Positions 50,701 to 59,319 of a stretch of 64,000 nt of DNA are shown here, in pieces. The translations under genes were made by a program, and so were the position numbers. Location of the stretch: NCBI RefSeq assembly GCF_000800805.1, contig NZ_CP010070.1:868001-932000 (forward strand). Reading direction: 5' to 3'. This stretch comes from Candidatus Methanoplasma termitum. GTDB lineage: Archaea; Thermoplasmatota; Thermoplasmata; Methanomassiliicoccales; Methanomethylophilaceae. The stretch's first letter is position 1; every line of letters starts with the position of its first letter. The notes below the pieces were generated by a model. It did not search any database. It was not told where the DNA came from and saw only the letters and a program-made list of their open reading frames with translations.

Positions 50701-51125
50701 CGTACGCCATAGTCTCATGCGGCAAGTGCAAGAGACAAAGGATGATCGACAGATCCGCAACGTCATCGAAATGCCCCTACTGCAGCACATCCGCGGAGCA
50801 TAAGGGTCTTGCCGTCATCTTCGAGGACAAGGACCAGAATGTTGTCAGGGATGTATTGACGGGAATGCATCCTTTCGATGTACCGGAGAAGAAAAGGTCG
50901 AAGATCGACCACGACCCTCTTTCAACGCTTATCTACAAATATGAGCACGCTTCAGATCTGGAAGAGAAGATGGAACTGCTTTCCAAAGGCCTTACCAAGA
51001 TCTACGACACATTTACGATCGCTGATGTTGAAAAGATAGACGAGAAGAACGCCGAGAAGATGTTGAAGGCCATGTCGGAAAGAGGTTATGTCCACGAGGT
51101 CAAATACGGAAGATATCGTGCATGA
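50697..51125 (+). CDS. Archaeal zinc-ribbon protein (DUF1922-like)
   Basis: The ATG at 50697 overlaps the decarboxylase stop (ATGA). The N-terminal ribbon is SCGKCKRQRMI...CPYCST, resembling DUF1922. The remaining ~100 residues form a helical domain with DHDPLSTLIYKYEHASDLEE and EKMLKAMSERGYVHEV, which looks winged-helix-like. It could bind nucleic acid, but no function is established. The longer frame from 50661 lies inside pdaD. Confidence 0.7.
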   Translation: MTYAIVSCGKCKRQRMIDRSATSSKCPYCSTSAEHKGLAVIFEDKDQNVVRDVLTGMHPFDVPEKKRSKIDHDPLSTLIYKYEHASDLEEKMELLSKGLTKIYDTFTIADVEKIDEKNAEKMLKAMSERGYVHEVKYGRYRA

Positions 51126-51863
51126 TCATCTCGGCACATCTTTCCTTTTGTTCCCTTCCATTCTGAGGACGTCCCTTATCACGCCGGACAGTTTCACGTG
51201 CATGATATAGTAGAAATAAACAGCAGCTACGATGAGTGCCAAAATAAGACAGATATACAGTGCGATTATATCCGCTGAGAACGCCGCCCATATGATAATG
51301 TTGAAAACAGCATAGATCAATATTGCCTGCATCGCGAACTCCATCGGCCTTTTCCTGGCAATTCCTTCTCCGATAGTCGTCCCTATCGCAGAGACGATCA
51401 ACACATATGCCAACCCTATCAGAACAACCCACGCATACTCCGGGATGCCTACATCTTCTCCCATGCTGATCAGCGATCCTGAAATGAAAATCGTGCCGAA
51501 TGCTAACGTGCAACCCACTCCGAGACCAAGACCATAACCATAGAAGACCGTATCGGACTTCCCATGGAATCTCTTCAGATTTATTATCGCAACCATCGCC
51601 AAACACTGTATGACTGCAAACAACATTCTGTAAATCAACTGTGTCAACTGATCCATGTTTGTTCGACCCGTTAGAAATGCATTGAAAGCAAACAAGAACG
51701 TACCTGCTATCAAACCGATAACAAACAGCCAGAAGAATCTCGGGTCGCTGAAGAACGGCTGCTCGACCTTAGGATAGGTATAGTTCCTAAGCACCGCATA
51801 CATGAGTATCAGGGTGGGGGCGAAAGCCATTATCCCCGCCGCATACATTATGAGATCCATCAA
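51126..51863 (-). CDS. Polytopic membrane protein, archaeal, function unknown
   Basis: 245 residues with about seven hydrophobic helices: an N-terminal one (MYAAGIMAFAPTLILMYAVL), then FFWLFVIGLIAGTFLFAF, GLGLGVGCTLAFGTIFISGS, EYAWVVLIGLAYVLIVSAI and two more, and a basic C-terminal tail. The Gly-rich fourth segment resembles protease-like or YhfC-type membrane proteins only loosely. It converges on the zinc-ribbon gene with no gap. Confidence 0.75.
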   Translation of the reverse strand: MMDLIMYAAGIMAFAPTLILMYAVLRNYTYPKVEQPFFSDPRFFWLFVIGLIAGTFLFAFNAFLTGRTNMDQLTQLIYRMLFAVIQCLAMVAIINLKRFHGKSDTVFYGYGLGLGVGCTLAFGTIFISGSLISMGEDVGIPEYAWVVLIGLAYVLIVSAIGTTIGEGIARKRPMEFAMQAILIYAVFNIIIWAAFSADIIALYICLILALIVAAVYFYYIMHVKLSGVIRDVLRMEGNKRKDVPR

Positions 51864-52029
51864 TTGTACATTACAGGGGCGGATATTAACCTTTGTCAGA
51901 CGTAAAGCTTAACTGGAACCTATAATGGCAAAGCCCTTATTCTGTGAAAATTTGAAAAAATGGGCTTTGAAAAAAGGTTTTGAGTTCCCTGAACATTATC
52001 GTCCTGTGTTCTCTCCTGTTCTCCATTGT

Positions 52030-52475
52030 CACAATGAGCGGGGGGTCTGCGGGGTCTCTCCGTCCTTTGCGACCGTTGAGATCGTAACAACGGAATCCTT
52101 CTTCGCCTTTATCCTGAGCCTGCCCTTGGAATTTTTCTAAAGAATGCCGTTCTCGGACTTGTTGTCCTTGACCACAACGAAGGTCGCCTGTGCGCCCTTC
52201 ACTCCCTCATCGTTCTTTGTTACCAATAGGAAGAGACCGCTTCTGTATCAGAGCATTATCGGTAACAATATGACCAAGACTGTCAGCAGCAGGAGCAACC
52301 GCCATTAGCGCCACTGCGGCTAACAGTGTACTAAAATCAATCTTTTCGCGATGGGGCATGAGCCTGTCTGCTGTCCCCCCCCCCCAAGCACGGCCCGTTT
52401 ATCTTCATGTTGCTCCATGCTATCGGCTCCGGTGAAACCGTCTTCACACGAATAAACCGCCCGGATTCGGTTCAT
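52030..52475 (-). pseudogene. Decayed surface-protein-like gene
   Basis: Coding-like sequence is spread over frames. ATG 52475 (MNRIRAVYSC) runs to an 11-G tract at 52385-52375; one extra G would join it to MPHREKIDFSTLLAAVALMA (signal-like, ATG 52359), which ends in ER-TGA. The next frame gives GLFLLVTKNDEGVKGAQATF, then a TAG at 52139, then KNSKGRLRIKAKKDSVVTIS to a stop at 52030. With two frameshifts and one stop it is a relic. The plus-strand ORF at 51925 is not credible. Confidence 0.5.
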
Positions 52476-52519
52476 CTTTCTTTTCGGGTTTGTGGGCTGT
52501 GACTCCGCGTTGGAGCTCG

Positions 52520-52810
52520 TTATAACTCTTTGATCTTTCCCAACGCTACCTCAGCCTGATCCCATGTATCGCATTCCAAAATACTTGAATCGAGCACCGG
52601 CATAGTTACGACCTTGTATTCGGTATCACTGCTGAATTTTAACAGAAGCACACGATATCCGCTTTCAGAGAATCCTTTTTTCTTGGGGTTGGAAACCACC
52701 GATGCTCCGTATCTGTTTGGGAAACGGAATATCTTATGGTATCTGTCCCCGCTCATGCAGCCGCAGACGCAGTCTGCATTCAGATCGACAACGTATTCTT
52801 CAAAGCCCAT
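52520..52810 (-). CDS. Hypothetical protein with N-terminal cysteines
   Basis: 96 residues, MGFEEYVVDLNADCVCGCMS then a beta-rich core (YHKIFRFPNRYGASVVSN, YRVLLLKFSSDTEYKVVTMP) and a helical end (WDQAEVALGKIKEL). The CVCGC cluster could bind metal. I do not recognise a family. It may be a remnant of the same eroded region. Confidence 0.5.
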   Translation of the reverse strand: MGFEEYVVDLNADCVCGCMSGDRYHKIFRFPNRYGASVVSNPKKKGFSESGYRVLLLKFSSDTEYKVVTMPVLDSSILECDTWDQAEVALGKIKEL

Positions 52811-52984
52811 TGTGCCCTCACCAAAGTCTTGTTAGTCACTAAGTTAATAAACTTATTCCTCTGACGCCTGCTTGCGATGACTGACTCAACCGACAATAGA
52901 GTTTTGAGTTTTTATTGTTTATTTATAACTATAGGTTGCCATATAGAAAAAGTGATGATTTTCGACAAAACTCTGGATGTATAT

Positions 52985-53011
52985 GTAACCAGGTTACGAT
53001 AGTTATAAATA
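52985..53011 (+). promoter_or_regulatory. Promoter with palindromic operator for the methyltransferase operon
   Basis: GTAACC-A-GGTTAC (52985-52997) is a perfect 6-1-6 palindrome ending just before the TATA box TTATAAATA (~53003-53011). A protein bound there would sit on the BRE. The start of transcription is expected near 53035, followed by a GGAGAGG ribosome site at ~53064-53070. Confidence 0.6.
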
Positions 53012-53076
53012 ATGATGTATTAGTTATTGGAAATCAATACAACCAAATCGGGGGTATTGAATAGGAGAGGAAGATT

Positions 53077-53715
53077 TTGTCAAAAGAAAAAATACTCAAT
53101 AAACTGAGTGAGGCTGTCGTTACGGGAAAGCCCAACCTTGCCGAGGAAGGAGCTAAAGAAGCTCTGGCGGCGAAGATGGATCCGCTTGACGCCATCAACA
53201 ATGGACTGGTAAGAGGAATGTCAATCATAGGCGACAAATATGCCGCGCGTCAGGTATACCTGCCGCAGGTTTTGATGTCCGCAAAAACAATGTACGCCGG
53301 ACTTGACCTCCTGCTGCCGGCCATACCGAAAGCATCAATGAAAGACATGAAAAAATGTGCGACGGCGGTCGTTGAAGGAGATGTCCACGACATCGGAAAG
53401 AACATCGTCAAAACCATGCTGACCGCCGGTGGCTTCGTTGTAACAGACTGGGGCAAGGATGTACCGTTGGACAAGATAATTAAAGAAACAAAATCAGAAA
53501 AATTGGACGCGGTCGCCCTCAGCACGCTGATGACACCCACCATGGATGGAATGAAGACAGTTGTCGACGGGCTTGTCGAAAGCGGTTACAGGAAAAAGGT
53601 AAAGATATGCATCGGCGGCGCACCTACGTCTCCTTCGTTCGCAAAGGAGATCGGCGCGGACCACAGAGATGCAAACGCACAGGACTGCGCAAACTGGCTC
53701 AAGGAGGCATTGTAA
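53077..53715 (+). CDS. Corrinoid protein of a methyltransferase system (MtaC/MtbC/MttC type)
   Basis: 212 residues. The N-terminal helical cap (residues 1-90, LYLP-type block ARQVYLPQVLMSAKTM) precedes the B12-binding fold with GDVHDIGKNI: His104 is the cobalt ligand, with Asp102 and Gly107 of DxHxxG. ALSTLM and IGGAPTS complete the nucleotide-binding pattern. It carries the methyl group as methyl-Co(III). The start is TTG 53077 with GGAGAGG upstream. The methyl donor specificity cannot be read from it. The CoM methyltransferase follows after 1 nt. Confidence 0.93.
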   Translation: MSKEKILNKLSEAVVTGKPNLAEEGAKEALAAKMDPLDAINNGLVRGMSIIGDKYAARQVYLPQVLMSAKTMYAGLDLLLPAIPKASMKDMKKCATAVVEGDVHDIGKNIVKTMLTAGGFVVTDWGKDVPLDKIIKETKSEKLDAVALSTLMTPTMDGMKTVVDGLVESGYRKKVKICIGGAPTSPSFAKEIGADHRDANAQDCANWLKEAL

Positions 53716-53716
53716 G

Positions 53717-54808
53717 ATGGCAGACATGACCCACATAGAAAGAGTAATGGCCGCACTCCAGACCAAGCAGGGCGACAGACTCATGACATATCCCATCGCC
53801 TGCGGTGTTAACAGGAAACTCGTTAACGGCGGCATCACATACCGTGAGTGGGCACACAACCCAAAACTGTACGCGCAGGCGTTCATAGAGGGACAGAAAA
53901 AATTCGACTTTGACTTTGCAATAGGTCTGATGGACCTGTCGGTCATGGCAGGCGACCTGGGCGCACACGTCAGGATGGATGAACAGAACACACCGTTCGT
54001 TGACCAGACCATAATCCACAACACCGAAGACTACGAGAAACTCGAGGTCCCGGACATAAAGAAAGGAAGATCTGCAGTCCTCATAGAGGGAACAAAGCTT
54101 TACAGCCAGGCCTTGAAGGACAAGGTCATAACGGCCGGATTCATAGAGGGACCGTTGCTGGCGCTCACGCAGAGTGCGGGTGCCGAGAGGGTGTTCATGG
54201 ATATGTTCACAAACCCGTCTGCGATCCACAAAGCACTGGCGACAATGACCGCATACGATGTGGAAATGACCAAAGCCTTCGGTAAAACAGGCTGCGTCGG
54301 ACTCTGCTGGGACTACCTCTGGGGCAACTACTCTTGCCTTGGTGACGCCGAGTACGAAGAGTTCGAGGGATGCAAGAAGTATGCCTTGAAACTCAACGAA
54401 CTCACCGTAAAAGAGGGAATGGCAGTAGCCGTCCACAACTGCGCCGACCTTCCGCACCTTGAAACGCAGATCACAAAATTCAAGACCTCCATCTATTCGA
54501 TGGCATACTACCCGCTCATCCCGGGATCGCCGTCGGCGGCTGAGACAATTGCGAACGGCTTCGCTGACAAATGTATCATCGGAGGCAACATCGACCCTCA
54601 GCTCTTCATAAGGGGAACCACAGAGAAGATCACCCAGGTGACAAAGGATCTGATCAAGGAAGTCAAGACCGCATTGTGCAAGAGGGGTCTGCCGGACACC
54701 AAATACTGTATTGCATCCGGTTGCGAAGTCCCGCCCGACATACACACCAAGATGGAGAACATCGCGGCGGTTGTCGACACGACAAAGAAATACGGAAAGA
54801 CGGGATAA
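53717..54808 (+). CDS. Methylcobamide:CoM methyltransferase (MtaA/MtbA family)
   Basis: 363 residues from ATG 53717 (MADMTHIERVMAAL), uroporphyrinogen decarboxylase fold. The zinc ligands are visible as VHNCADLP (His and Cys) and SGCEVPPD (Cys), the set that activates coenzyme M thiol. FIEGPLLALTQSAGAERVFMDM and the KYCIASGCEVPPDIHTKM end are typical. It is paired with the corrinoid protein just upstream. The two together make methyl-CoM, but no MtaB/MtmB/MtbB/MttB-type partner is present here. Confidence 0.92.
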   Translation: MADMTHIERVMAALQTKQGDRLMTYPIACGVNRKLVNGGITYREWAHNPKLYAQAFIEGQKKFDFDFAIGLMDLSVMAGDLGAHVRMDEQNTPFVDQTIIHNTEDYEKLEVPDIKKGRSAVLIEGTKLYSQALKDKVITAGFIEGPLLALTQSAGAERVFMDMFTNPSAIHKALATMTAYDVEMTKAFGKTGCVGLCWDYLWGNYSCLGDAEYEEFEGCKKYALKLNELTVKEGMAVAVHNCADLPHLETQITKFKTSIYSMAYYPLIPGSPSAAETIANGFADKCIIGGNIDPQLFIRGTTEKITQVTKDLIKEVKTALCKRGLPDTKYCIASGCEVPPDIHTKMENIAAVVDTTKKYGKTG

Positions 54809-54876
54809 ACTCACGTCACTCTGTTTTCACAAACCTTTTACATTATCTTCTTTATTAGGACGTATAAGTGAATACT

Positions 54877-55554
54877 ATGAAGGTCTCTCAAATTGCCGGA
54901 TTCTTGGGTAGCGGAAAAACGACAGCGGTCATGAAGATCGTTGACGAGTTGATGAAAAGAGGATACAAGATCGCCATCGTTGTGAACGACGTCGGCGAGA
55001 TCAATGTTGACGCTAAATTCATAGAGGCCCACGGATTGAAAGCAAAAGAGATAGCCGGCGGGTGCATATGCTGCCAGATAGCTGGCACGTTCTCGGAGAC
55101 GCTTGCGAGCCTCCATGATTCGTTCAACCCCGACATAGTGATAGTAGAGCCGTCGGGAGTGGCCATACCTTGGGGCCTTAAGAGGGCCGCCGAATATTCG
55201 GAGGCGAAGGCCGACATGATAATTGAGCATGCACCGGTGATCACGCTCGTGGATGCGACAAGAGTGGATCTTCTTGTAAAAGCGGTCAAAAGGCTTGTCG
55301 AGACGCAGATACGCGAAGCTGATGTGTGTTTCGTGAATAAAGTGGATTCCGCCTCGGCGGCGGACATCGCAAAGACTGAAAAGATGATCAAAGAGATGAA
55401 CCCGAAAGCGGAAGTTTACCATATGTCGTCGGAGACAGGTCGGGGCATAGACATCGCATGCGACCTTATCGTCAACCGCATATCGGCACGGTACGATGAG
55501 GCGATAGAAGAGGAACTTCTGAGAAAACAGTACGGAGGGCGGAAGGATGCATGA
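54877..55554 (+). CDS. COG0523/CobW-family GTPase (metallochaperone type)
   Basis: The P-loop GFLGSGKTT lies at residues ~8-16, then AIVVNDVGEINVD, the metal-binding GGCICC (CxCC), IVEPSGVAIP and CFVNKVDSA (G4). Family members deliver zinc, cobalt or other metals using GTP. The C-terminal CobW domain is absent or very short (225 residues), and the next gene supplies a His-rich region. I use ATG 54877; GTG 54868 is also open. Confidence 0.9.
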   Translation: MKVSQIAGFLGSGKTTAVMKIVDELMKRGYKIAIVVNDVGEINVDAKFIEAHGLKAKEIAGGCICCQIAGTFSETLASLHDSFNPDIVIVEPSGVAIPWGLKRAAEYSEAKADMIIEHAPVITLVDATRVDLLVKAVKRLVETQIREADVCFVNKVDSASAADIAKTEKMIKEMNPKAEVYHMSSETGRGIDIACDLIVNRISARYDEAIEEELLRKQYGGRKDA

Positions 55555-56074
55555 TGATGACCATGACGATCACGACGACCACGATCATGAAGATCATGAC
55601 CATGACGACCATGAGAGCGAACATGACCGCCTGCACCTGGAGATACACAGGGCCGTCGACGAACTTGGGAAATATGCCATAGATATCGACGTACACTCAC
55701 CTGACGGAATAAAGAAGAAAATCGTGCTGAAATTCATTGACGACATAATGACCGCTGTCACGAAAAGCTGCATGGACAACGGAGCCGATCTGGTAGGCCA
55801 TGTGAAATCGTTCTTCTCCAACGATGACGGCAGCATAATGAGCAGCATCGTCGACTATAGGAAGCCGGCGAGGATCAAAGACGCTTTGGAAGCGGACGTG
55901 ATATATAATGCACGGTTCATGCTGCACATAATCGTCCACGGCATATGGGACGACCGCGTAAGAGACAGTGTGTTGGAAGTGCTTGACGGTACGTTCGCCA
56001 AGTGGGATATTCCGTATGAGATCACAGCCGACCACTATGATACTGAAAGAAGTATAGCACACCACATGAAGTGA
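55547..56074 (+). CDS. His/Asp-rich metal-binding protein
   Basis: The first ~27 residues are almost only His, Asp and Glu (MHDDDHDDHDDHDHEDHDHD), an obvious divalent-metal reservoir. A ~145-residue alpha/beta domain follows without a recognised family (IDIDVHSPDGIKKKIVLKFI, GHVKSFFSNDDGSIMSSIVD). It overlaps the COG0523 gene by 8 nt, suggesting coupled synthesis, with the His tail acting as its metal source or store. Which metal is not told by sequence. Confidence 0.75.
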   Translation: MHDDDHDDHDDHDHEDHDHDDHESEHDRLHLEIHRAVDELGKYAIDIDVHSPDGIKKKIVLKFIDDIMTAVTKSCMDNGADLVGHVKSFFSNDDGSIMSSIVDYRKPARIKDALEADVIYNARFMLHIIVHGIWDDRVRDSVLEVLDGTFAKWDIPYEITADHYDTERSIAHHMK

Positions 56075-56079
56075 TACAA

Positions 56080-56394
56080 ATGGTTAACGGATTCTATGAG
56101 GCAATGAGACATAAGGGATTCTCATATAACACCACGGCATCCCTTAAGAAATTCAAATGTCCATACTGCGGATTCGAGTTCTCGATGGTCTATGCGCGCA
56201 CCTTTGCATGCCAGGGTTGTTCCGAAGCATGGAAGAACTGCCCCAAGCTGAGATGCGCTAAATGCGACACGGAGTTCTTCATTACGGAGACCCCACAGAT
56301 ACAAAATGATATTCAACAGAGGGTCATGGCGGAACATCTCACGAAGATCGTGACGAAATATAATGAGGACAACGGTTTAAGGCCCAGCAGGTGA
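56080..56394 (+). CDS. Zinc-ribbon protein
   Basis: From ATG 56080 (MVNGFYEAMRHKGFSYN), about 104 residues with CPYCGFEF, CQGC, CPKLRCAKCD: eight Cys forming two zinc or iron sites. A helical C-terminus follows. It overlaps the hydantoinase-like gene by 4 nt. It may be an accessory or reactivation factor for the methyltransferases; that is inferred from context. Confidence 0.7.
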   Translation: MVNGFYEAMRHKGFSYNTTASLKKFKCPYCGFEFSMVYARTFACQGCSEAWKNCPKLRCAKCDTEFFITETPQIQNDIQQRVMAEHLTKIVTKYNEDNGLRPSR

Positions 56395-58406
56395 GTTTTT
56401 TGCATGTAGGTTTAGGATTTGATACAGGGGGAACATACACAGACGCTGTTCTTATGGAGATGGTAGAGAACAAGGTCCTGGAGAAATCGAAAGCGCTTAC
56501 CACGAGAGAGGACCTTTCCGTCGGAATAAGGAATACGCTCGTCCACTTTGACAAGAAGCTTTTGAAGAATGTCGAGATGGTATCTCTGTCATCAACATTG
56601 GCGACGAACTCCATCGTAGAAGGTAAAGGATGCCGCGTTGGCCTGATATGCGTCGGAGAGGAATTCGAGATGTCGATACCGGTCGACCTCCATACCACCA
56701 TTAAGGGGGGCCATAACCTAAGTGGGAATGAGACGACCAAACTGGACGAGGACTCCGCCGTAAAATTCATGCAGTCTGTAAAAGGCCGCGTGGACGGGTT
56801 GGCGATCAACAGTTACCTCAGCGTCAGGAACCCCGAGCACGAGCTCCGCCTGAAGATGATCGCAAAAGAGATCCTTGATGTTCCTGTGGTCTGCGGCCAT
56901 GAATTATCATCCAGCTTAGGATATCACGAGCGTACGGTAACATCCGTGATGAACGCCCGCCTTATACCGATAATAAAGGATCTTATTGATTCTGTTAAAA
57001 AAGTAATGAAAGAATACAAGATCACCGCGCCTCTGATGATCGTAAAGGGCGACGGCTCGATAATGAGCGAGAGCGTGGCTGTCGAGAAACCTATCGAGAC
57101 CATATTATCCGGGCCGGCTGCGAGCCTGATCGGCGCAAAGATGCTTACAGGAGTGAATGATGCCGTTGTAATGGATATGGGCGGGACCACTACGGATATC
57201 GGCATATTAAGGAACGGTTTCCCGAGGCTTGAAAAAGAGGGTGCCGTAATAGGCAACCGCCGGACGAGGGTCATGGCCGCAGAGATAGCAACGTATGGAA
57301 TAGGCGGAGATTCCAGAATAGTGGTCAACGGGAACAAATTCTTGTTGGAACCTACTAGGGTCATACCTTTGTGCATCGCAGCCAATCAGTGGCCGCAGTT
57401 ACTTCCGCGTTTGAAGGATATCGCAGAAAGGAAATCGGGATTCTCACCCGAGAGCATGGATGCAAGAGATATCGTTCAGGATACGGAATTCTTCATCAAA
57501 TCAAAAGAAATGAAGAATGTGTCCCTGAACAAAGACGATATTGCACTGCTTGACCTCGTTTCCAAAGAGCCGTTCTCTCTTAAAGAGGCCGGTCAAAAAC
57601 TGAATGTTCATCCCTTTGCATTCAACGCTTCCAAGATGGAGGAGTTGGGTATCGTACAAAGGATCGGTCTGACGCCGACGGATCTTCTCCATGCGGAAGG
57701 ATCTTACGTAGAATATGAAAAAGCAGCATCAGAATATGCAATAAGACACCAGTCACAGAAGCTGAACATGAGCGATAAAGAATTCATAGAATTCGCAAAG
57801 GTCAAAGTGATCGACAGATTGGCCGAGGTGCTGCTCAGGAAACTGTTCTTTGAGGAAACGAATACCCTCGATGTGGACACGGTAGGGCACCACCTTATGT
57901 GGAAAGCGATATCCAGATGTGACGGGCTCGACTTCGGCTGCGTGATACATCTCAACAAACCCCTGATAGGGATAGGAGCGCCCGTTGCGGCGTGGTTCCC
58001 GCAGGTCGCATCAAAATTCGGGACGGAACTGCTCCTGCCCGAACACTCAGAGGTCGGGAACGCCGTGGGCGCAGTCACCGGCAATGTGATCGAGAGCATG
58101 GAGATCCTTCTTAGGCCGTCTTCGGGAGAGGGCTCGTTAGATGACCCGTCATGTACGCTCTTTGCGCCTTACGGCCGCTTTACATTTGAGAAACTCAGTG
58201 TAGCAACGGTCTCGGCGATCGAAGAAGGAAGCAGACTCGTGAAAGAAAAAGCAACGAAAGCCGGTGCTGACTATGTGGAAGTGCGCGTGAACAAGATCGA
58301 GAAGAAGGTCGGGTTCGGAAAGGGTTATGACGGCAGCCTTCTGATCGAGACATTCATAACGCTGACCGCGGTCGGGAAACCGAGACAGTTCAAAATCACA
58401 GAGTGA
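56391..58406 (+). CDS. Hydantoinase/oxoprolinase-type ASKHA protein
   Basis: 671 residues starting at GTG 56391 (MSFLHVGLGFDTGGTYTDAV). GFDTGGTYTDAV is the phosphate-1 loop of the ASKHA ATPase fold; VVMDMGGTTTDIGIL is the second, and ISRCDGLDFGCVIHLN and GIGAPVAAWFPQ follow. Sequence is that of the HyuA-type family, but methanogens often encode such proteins beside corrinoid methyltransferases, where an ATP-dependent corrinoid reactivation role (as for RamA or RACo) is plausible. No C-terminal iron-sulfur motif is seen. Confidence 0.8.
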   Translation: MSFLHVGLGFDTGGTYTDAVLMEMVENKVLEKSKALTTREDLSVGIRNTLVHFDKKLLKNVEMVSLSSTLATNSIVEGKGCRVGLICVGEEFEMSIPVDLHTTIKGGHNLSGNETTKLDEDSAVKFMQSVKGRVDGLAINSYLSVRNPEHELRLKMIAKEILDVPVVCGHELSSSLGYHERTVTSVMNARLIPIIKDLIDSVKKVMKEYKITAPLMIVKGDGSIMSESVAVEKPIETILSGPAASLIGAKMLTGVNDAVVMDMGGTTTDIGILRNGFPRLEKEGAVIGNRRTRVMAAEIATYGIGGDSRIVVNGNKFLLEPTRVIPLCIAANQWPQLLPRLKDIAERKSGFSPESMDARDIVQDTEFFIKSKEMKNVSLNKDDIALLDLVSKEPFSLKEAGQKLNVHPFAFNASKMEELGIVQRIGLTPTDLLHAEGSYVEYEKAASEYAIRHQSQKLNMSDKEFIEFAKVKVIDRLAEVLLRKLFFEETNTLDVDTVGHHLMWKAISRCDGLDFGCVIHLNKPLIGIGAPVAAWFPQVASKFGTELLLPEHSEVGNAVGAVTGNVIESMEILLRPSSGEGSLDDPSCTLFAPYGRFTFEKLSVATVSAIEEGSRLVKEKATKAGADYVEVRVNKIEKKVGFGKGYDGSLLIETFITLTAVGKPRQFKITE

Positions 58407-58512
58407 TCAGTTGCATATCGGGCTTGGAATGAGCCGCCGACAGGCTGCCGAATGACATATAGAGTTGTATGTTGGCACAATGTATTTGTACGTAGATTCC
58501 CCTTACGTACTA

Positions 58513-59136
58513 ATGAGAATAGGTCTTGTAGCCTGCAACATATTCGAGCCTGAATTCGAACACCTGACCAAAGATGATCCGGACTTTGTTCACAAAGAAT
58601 ATGTTGAGTTTGCGTTGCACGCATACCCTGACGAAATGCGTGAAAAACTGATAGAAAAAGTGAACGCATTGAAGGGTAAGGTGGACGCTGTCCTTTTAGG
58701 GTATGCCGTTTGCCAATCATTGGGTAATTTCCAGGAATCGGTGGACGTACCGCTGGTCATGTTCGAGGGTGACGATTGTATATGCGTATTCCTCGGCGCG
58801 AAAGAGTACACCAATGAAAAGAAGATATGCACTGGCACATGGTTCTCATCTCCGGGATGGGCACGTGAAGGGATCAACGGCATCATCAAAGAGATGCATC
58901 TCGACAGCTTTGAAGGCGTCGATCCGATGGTATTCATGGATATGATGTTCGAATCCTATGAAAGATGCCTCTACATCGATACCGGCGTTGAAGACAAAGA
59001 CGGCAAATACATCGCAGGTTCGAAGGACTTTGCAAACCAGCTCAGACTGAAACATGATGAGAGGACGTGCGATCTTACTGCAATGGAAAACGCAATAAAA
59101 AAAGTAAAAGAACTGGCGCAGAGCGTATCGCAGTAA
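58513..59136 (+). CDS. DUF1638 protein
   Basis: From ATG 58513 (MRIGLVACNIFEPEFEHL), 207 residues. Conserved features are LVACNIFEPE, LLGYAVCQSLGNF, CICVFLGAKEY, and TWFSSPGW, matching DUF1638, a family found mainly in methanogens and near corrinoid methyltransferase genes. Its biochemical role is unknown. It ends the operon, with a ~100-nt gap to the hydantoinase-like gene, a gap that shows no promoter I trust. Confidence 0.82.
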   Translation: MRIGLVACNIFEPEFEHLTKDDPDFVHKEYVEFALHAYPDEMREKLIEKVNALKGKVDAVLLGYAVCQSLGNFQESVDVPLVMFEGDDCICVFLGAKEYTNEKKICTGTWFSSPGWAREGINGIIKEMHLDSFEGVDPMVFMDMMFESYERCLYIDTGVEDKDGKYIAGSKDFANQLRLKHDERTCDLTAMENAIKKVKELAQSVSQ

Positions 59137-59276
59137 TTTCCCCAGTTTCCATTGTGCCAGATATATCAATTTTTATTGGCTCGTGCGTTGTATTTTTTCT
59201 ATTTCCTCCGTTTTTATCATATCAAAGACCAAGTTCTTCTTTCATTAAATGACTAATATTTGAGCCTTATTGTTAT

Positions 59277-59291
59277 TGATAATCATTATCA
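59277..59291 (+). promoter_or_regulatory. Fur-type operator upstream of the regulator and cobalt transporter
   Basis: TGATAAT-C-ATTATCA is a perfect 7-1-7 palindrome, the core of the classical Fur box, 28 nt before the fur-family start codon. It should overlap the transcription start and so repress fur and cbiMNQO together. The rest of 59137-59319 holds only A+T-rich promoter-like DNA. Confidence 0.7.
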
Positions 59292-59319
59292 TTAAGTAGT
59301 TTAACACCAATGCTGCTCT

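Noticed and set aside
52137-52139. Pyrrolysine codon in a functional gene
   Set aside because: The TAG is in a locus already broken by two frameshifts, so readthrough would not restore a protein.
51925-52140. 71-codon plus-strand ORF
   Set aside because: It lies opposite the decayed surface-protein gene, lacks a ribosome site and has no coherent protein features.
53699-54814. 371-codon open frame on the minus strand
   Set aside because: It is antisense to the CoM methyltransferase, whose zinc motifs and family identity are clear; the antisense product is Cys/Val/Arg-rich with no family pattern.
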